A DNA stretch of 8,065 nucleotides, from contig JBGVOL010000006.1 in assembly GCA_045126475.1 (NCBI GenBank), positions 1-8,065 on the forward strand, written 5' to 3'. The position numbers and the translations under genes are program-made. Below, one piece after another: positions 5,960 to 8,065 of the stretch. Below the pieces are notes generated by a model, which worked only from the letters and a program-made list of their open reading frames with translations, was not told the DNA's origin and did not search any database. The stretch comes from SVEL01 sp045126475. GTDB lineage: Bacteria; Bacillota; Clostridia; Lachnospirales; Lachnospiraceae. Numbering within the stretch: position 1 is the first letter of the stretch; every line of letters begins with the position of its first letter.

Positions 5960-7033
5960 ATGAAAGCTTTTCTAATTTTAGAGGATGGACATGTTTTTGA
6001 GGGCACATCTATCGGCTCTTCAAGAGAAGTTGTAAGTGAGATAGTGTTTAACACTTCCATGACAGGTTATCTTGAAGTACTGACAGATCCTTCTTATGCC
6101 GGACAGGCAGTGTGCATGACATACCCACTTATCGGTAACTATGGTATATGCTACAAAGATATGGAATCATTAAAGCCTTGGCCTGACGGATATATCGTAA
6201 GAGAATTGTCAAGGATGCCTTCTAATTTCAGATGTGAGGGAACTATTCAGGAGTTTCTTGAAAAAAATGACATTCCGGGTATCGCAGGAATAGATACAAG
6301 AACGCTTACAAAGGTACTGAGAGAGAAAGGTACCATGAACGGAATGATAACTACCGATGAAAACTATGATATTGATAAGGTAATGGAAAAGCTTAAGGCA
6401 TACAGATGCAGCGGGGTTGTAAAGAAGGTTACATGTGAAAAGTCTTCCAGACTTGAGGGCGGAAAATATAAGGTAGCACTTCTTGATTTCGGTGCAAAGA
6501 AAAATATTGCAAGATCACTTCACGAGAGAGATTGTGATGTTACAGTATATCCGGCGTTTGTGAAGGCTGAGGAGATAATAAAGTCAAACCCTGACGGAAT
6601 CATGCTTTCAAACGGCCCGGGAGATCCAAAGGAATGTGTGGAGATTATAGAAGAGATAAAGAAGCTTTATGATTCAAATATACCGATTTTTGCGATCTGT
6701 CTCGGACATCAGCTTATGGCACTTGCTACAGGTGCGGATACCCACAAGATGAAATTCGGACACAGAGGCGCAAATCACCCTGTTAAGGATTTAAAATCGG
6801 GAAGAGTATATATTTCATCACAGAATCACGGATATGTGGTAGATGAAAAAACAATCAATCCTAATATTGCAGAAGTTGGTTTTATAAATGTAAATGACGG
6901 CAGTGTGGAGGGACTGAGATACAAGGAAAAACCTGTATTTACAGTTCAGTTCCATCCGGAAGCATGTCCGGGTCCACAGGATTCAAATGTACTGTTTAAT
7001 GAGTTTATTAAGATGATGGATAACAGGAGGTAA
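5960..7033 (+). CDS. carA: Carbamoyl-phosphate synthase small (glutaminase) subunit
   Basis: A 357-residue cytosolic subunit that hydrolyses glutamine and passes ammonia through a tunnel to CarB, which makes carbamoyl phosphate for pyrimidine and arginine synthesis. The N-terminal CPSase small-chain domain spans about residues 1-150, with the family pattern FNTSMTGYLEVLTDPSYAGQ (30-49) and GIAGIDTRTLTK (107-118). The class I glutamine amidotransferase domain spans about 169-350: LSNGPGDP (216-223), nucleophile Cys247 in AICLGHQ, and His332 and Glu334 in QFHPEA. All three catalytic residues are present and the length is normal for the family. ATG 5960 with AGGAGG six bases upstream is the chosen start. 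The gene follows a strong promoter, and its last codons contain the carB ribosome binding site; four bases separate the stop from the carB ATG. The symbol pyrAA is used for the same gene in some Gram-positives. Confidence 0.98.
   Translation: MKAFLILEDGHVFEGTSIGSSREVVSEIVFNTSMTGYLEVLTDPSYAGQAVCMTYPLIGNYGICYKDMESLKPWPDGYIVRELSRMPSNFRCEGTIQEFLEKNDIPGIAGIDTRTLTKVLREKGTMNGMITTDENYDIDKVMEKLKAYRCSGVVKKVTCEKSSRLEGGKYKVALLDFGAKKNIARSLHERDCDVTVYPAFVKAEEIIKSNPDGIMLSNGPGDPKECVEIIEEIKKLYDSNIPIFAICLGHQLMALATGADTHKMKFGHRGANHPVKDLKSGRVYISSQNHGYVVDEKTINPNIAEVGFINVNDGSVEGLRYKEKPVFTVQFHPEACPGPQDSNVLFNEFIKMMDNRR
7025..7030 (+). promoter_or_regulatory. carB ribosome binding site inside the end of carA
   Basis: AGGAGG in the last sense codons of carA ends seven bases before the carB ATG at 7038. 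The site overlaps carA coding sequence, so translation of the two subunits is probably coupled, which fits their one-to-one assembly. Confidence 0.88.
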
Positions 7034-7037
7034 ACGT

Positions 7038-8065
7038 ATGCCAAGAGACAATAGTATAAAAAAAGTATTAGTTATCGGTTCGGGACCAATTGTTATCGGA
7101 CAGGCAGCAGAGTTTGACTATGCAGGAACACAGGCATGCCGTTCTCTTAAGGAGGAGGGAATTGAGGTTGTTCTTGTTAACTCCAATCCTGCTACGATTA
7201 TGACAGATAAGGACATAGCTGACAAAGTGTACATTGAACCACTTACAGCGAAAGTTCTTGAAAAACTTATTTTAAAGGAAAGACCTGATAGTGTACTGCC
7301 AACCCTCGGAGGACAGGCTGCACTTAATCTTGCCATGGAGCTTGAGGAGTCAGGCTTTTTAAAGGAACAGGGAGTGCGTCTTATAGGAACAACATCCCTT
7401 ACAATCAAGAAGGCAGAGGACCGTCTTGAGTTCAAGGAGACAATGGAGAAAATCGGTGAGCCGGTAGCTCCGTCACTTGTAGTAGAAAATGTTGAAGATG
7501 GTATAGCGTTTACAAATAAAATAGGTTATCCGGTTGTACTTCGCCCGGCATACACATTGGGAGGAAGCGGCGGCGGTATCGCCCACAATCTTCAGGAACT
7601 TACGGATATACTTGAAAACGGACTTCGTTTGAGCCGTGTAGGTCAGGTTCTTGTGGAGAGATGCATAGCAGGCTGGAAGGAAATTGAGTACGAAGTAATG
7701 CGTGACTCAGCAGGAAACTGCATTACAGTATGTAACATGGAAAATATTGACCCTGTCGGTGTTCATACCGGTGATTCAATAGTAGTTGCACCTTCACAGA
7801 CACTCAGTGACAAAGAATATCAGATGCTCAGAACATCAGCACTTAATATCATTAGCGAGCTTAATATTACAGGCGGATGTAATGTTCAGTATGCTCTTCA
7901 TCCGACAAGCTTTGAGTACTGTGTAATAGAGGTTAATCCTCGTGTAAGCCGTTCTTCGGCTCTGGCATCAAAGGCTACAGGTTATCCTATAGCAAAGGTT
8001 GCTGCAAAGATTGCCATAGGCTACACACTTGATGAGATAAAGAATGCCATTACGGGAAAGACATA
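7038..8065 (+). CDS. carB: Carbamoyl-phosphate synthase large subunit, N-terminal part (cut by window edge)
   Basis: The first 342 codons are visible, about one third of a family normally near 1070 residues; the frame is open to the edge. CarB makes carbamoyl phosphate from bicarbonate, ammonia delivered by CarA, and two ATP. The part seen is the N-terminal half-unit that phosphorylates bicarbonate: a pre-ATP-grasp domain with VLVIGSGPIVIGQAAEFDYAG (10-30), then an ATP-grasp fold with KKAEDR (124-129), LRPAYTLGGSGGG (168-180), GWKEIEYEV (212-220), NMENIDPVGVHTGDS (233-247) and the metal/phosphate loop EVNPRVSRSSALASKATG (298-315). Arg129, Arg169, Glu215 and His243 fall at the numbering I recall for the E. 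coli enzyme, and Gln284, Glu298 and Asn300 are one lower, so the active site seems intact. The second ATP-grasp half and the regulatory MGS-like domain lie outside the window. ATG 7038 is fixed by the AGGAGG at 7025-7030. Confidence 0.98.
   Translation, partial: MPRDNSIKKVLVIGSGPIVIGQAAEFDYAGTQACRSLKEEGIEVVLVNSNPATIMTDKDIADKVYIEPLTAKVLEKLILKERPDSVLPTLGGQAALNLAMELEESGFLKEQGVRLIGTTSLTIKKAEDRLEFKETMEKIGEPVAPSLVVENVEDGIAFTNKIGYPVVLRPAYTLGGSGGGIAHNLQELTDILENGLRLSRVGQVLVERCIAGWKEIEYEVMRDSAGNCITVCNMENIDPVGVHTGDSIVVAPSQTLSDKEYQMLRTSALNIISELNITGGCNVQYALHPTSFEYCVIEVNPRVSRSSALASKATGYPIAKVAAKIAIGYTLDEIKNAITGKT

Noticed and set aside
7118..7435. Minus-strand 105-residue reading frame inside carB
   Set aside because: It is an antisense shadow of clearly conserved carB codons.

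Overview
The window looks like chromosomal DNA of a low-GC Gram-positive bacterium of the class Clostridia, most likely a Lachnospiraceae member. The grounds are AT-rich intergenic DNA, strong AGGAGG ribosome binding sites, consensus sigma-A type promoters, many AGA/ATA/AAA codons, and the style of the carAB, MATE and GGDEF proteins. The family-level assignment is an inference from sequence character, not from a search.

Layout. Positions 1-271 hold no gene I can support. Positions 272-3646 (minus strand) hold one very large cytosolic signalling protein of 1124 residues. It has an N-terminal region that looks like a decayed STAND/AAA-type ATPase, a long TPR-like helical repeat array, a GAF-like domain, a signalling helix and an intact C-terminal GGDEF (diguanylate cyclase) domain. 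A 188-base AT-rich divergent intergenic region (3647-3834) carries one promoter facing each way. Rightwards come a small, disordered, Gly/Asn/Arg-rich protein (3835-4389, GTG start) and, 25 bases later with no terminator between, a MATE-family multidrug/metabolite exporter (4415-5821). A strong intrinsic hairpin terminator (5832-5870) closes that unit. A near-consensus promoter (5898-5926) then starts the carA-carB operon: carA is complete at 5960-7033, and carB starts at 7038 and runs off the right edge.

How they work together. carA and carB encode the glutaminase and synthetase subunits of carbamoyl-phosphate synthase, which feeds pyrimidine and arginine synthesis. They form a clear operon, with the carB ribosome binding site inside the end of carA. 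The low-complexity protein and the MATE exporter are probably co-transcribed, but nothing in the sequence explains why. The GGDEF protein is divergently transcribed and forms its own unit; it probably makes c-di-GMP in response to a cytoplasmic or protein-borne signal.

The parts most worth a second look are the GGDEF protein, whose ATPase-like region has lost both the P-loop and the Walker B acidic residues, and the intrinsically disordered RG/NG/YG-rich protein linked to the exporter. I found no CRISPR array, tRNA, rRNA, insertion sequence, prophage or riboswitch. No clearly undescribed multi-gene system is evident here.
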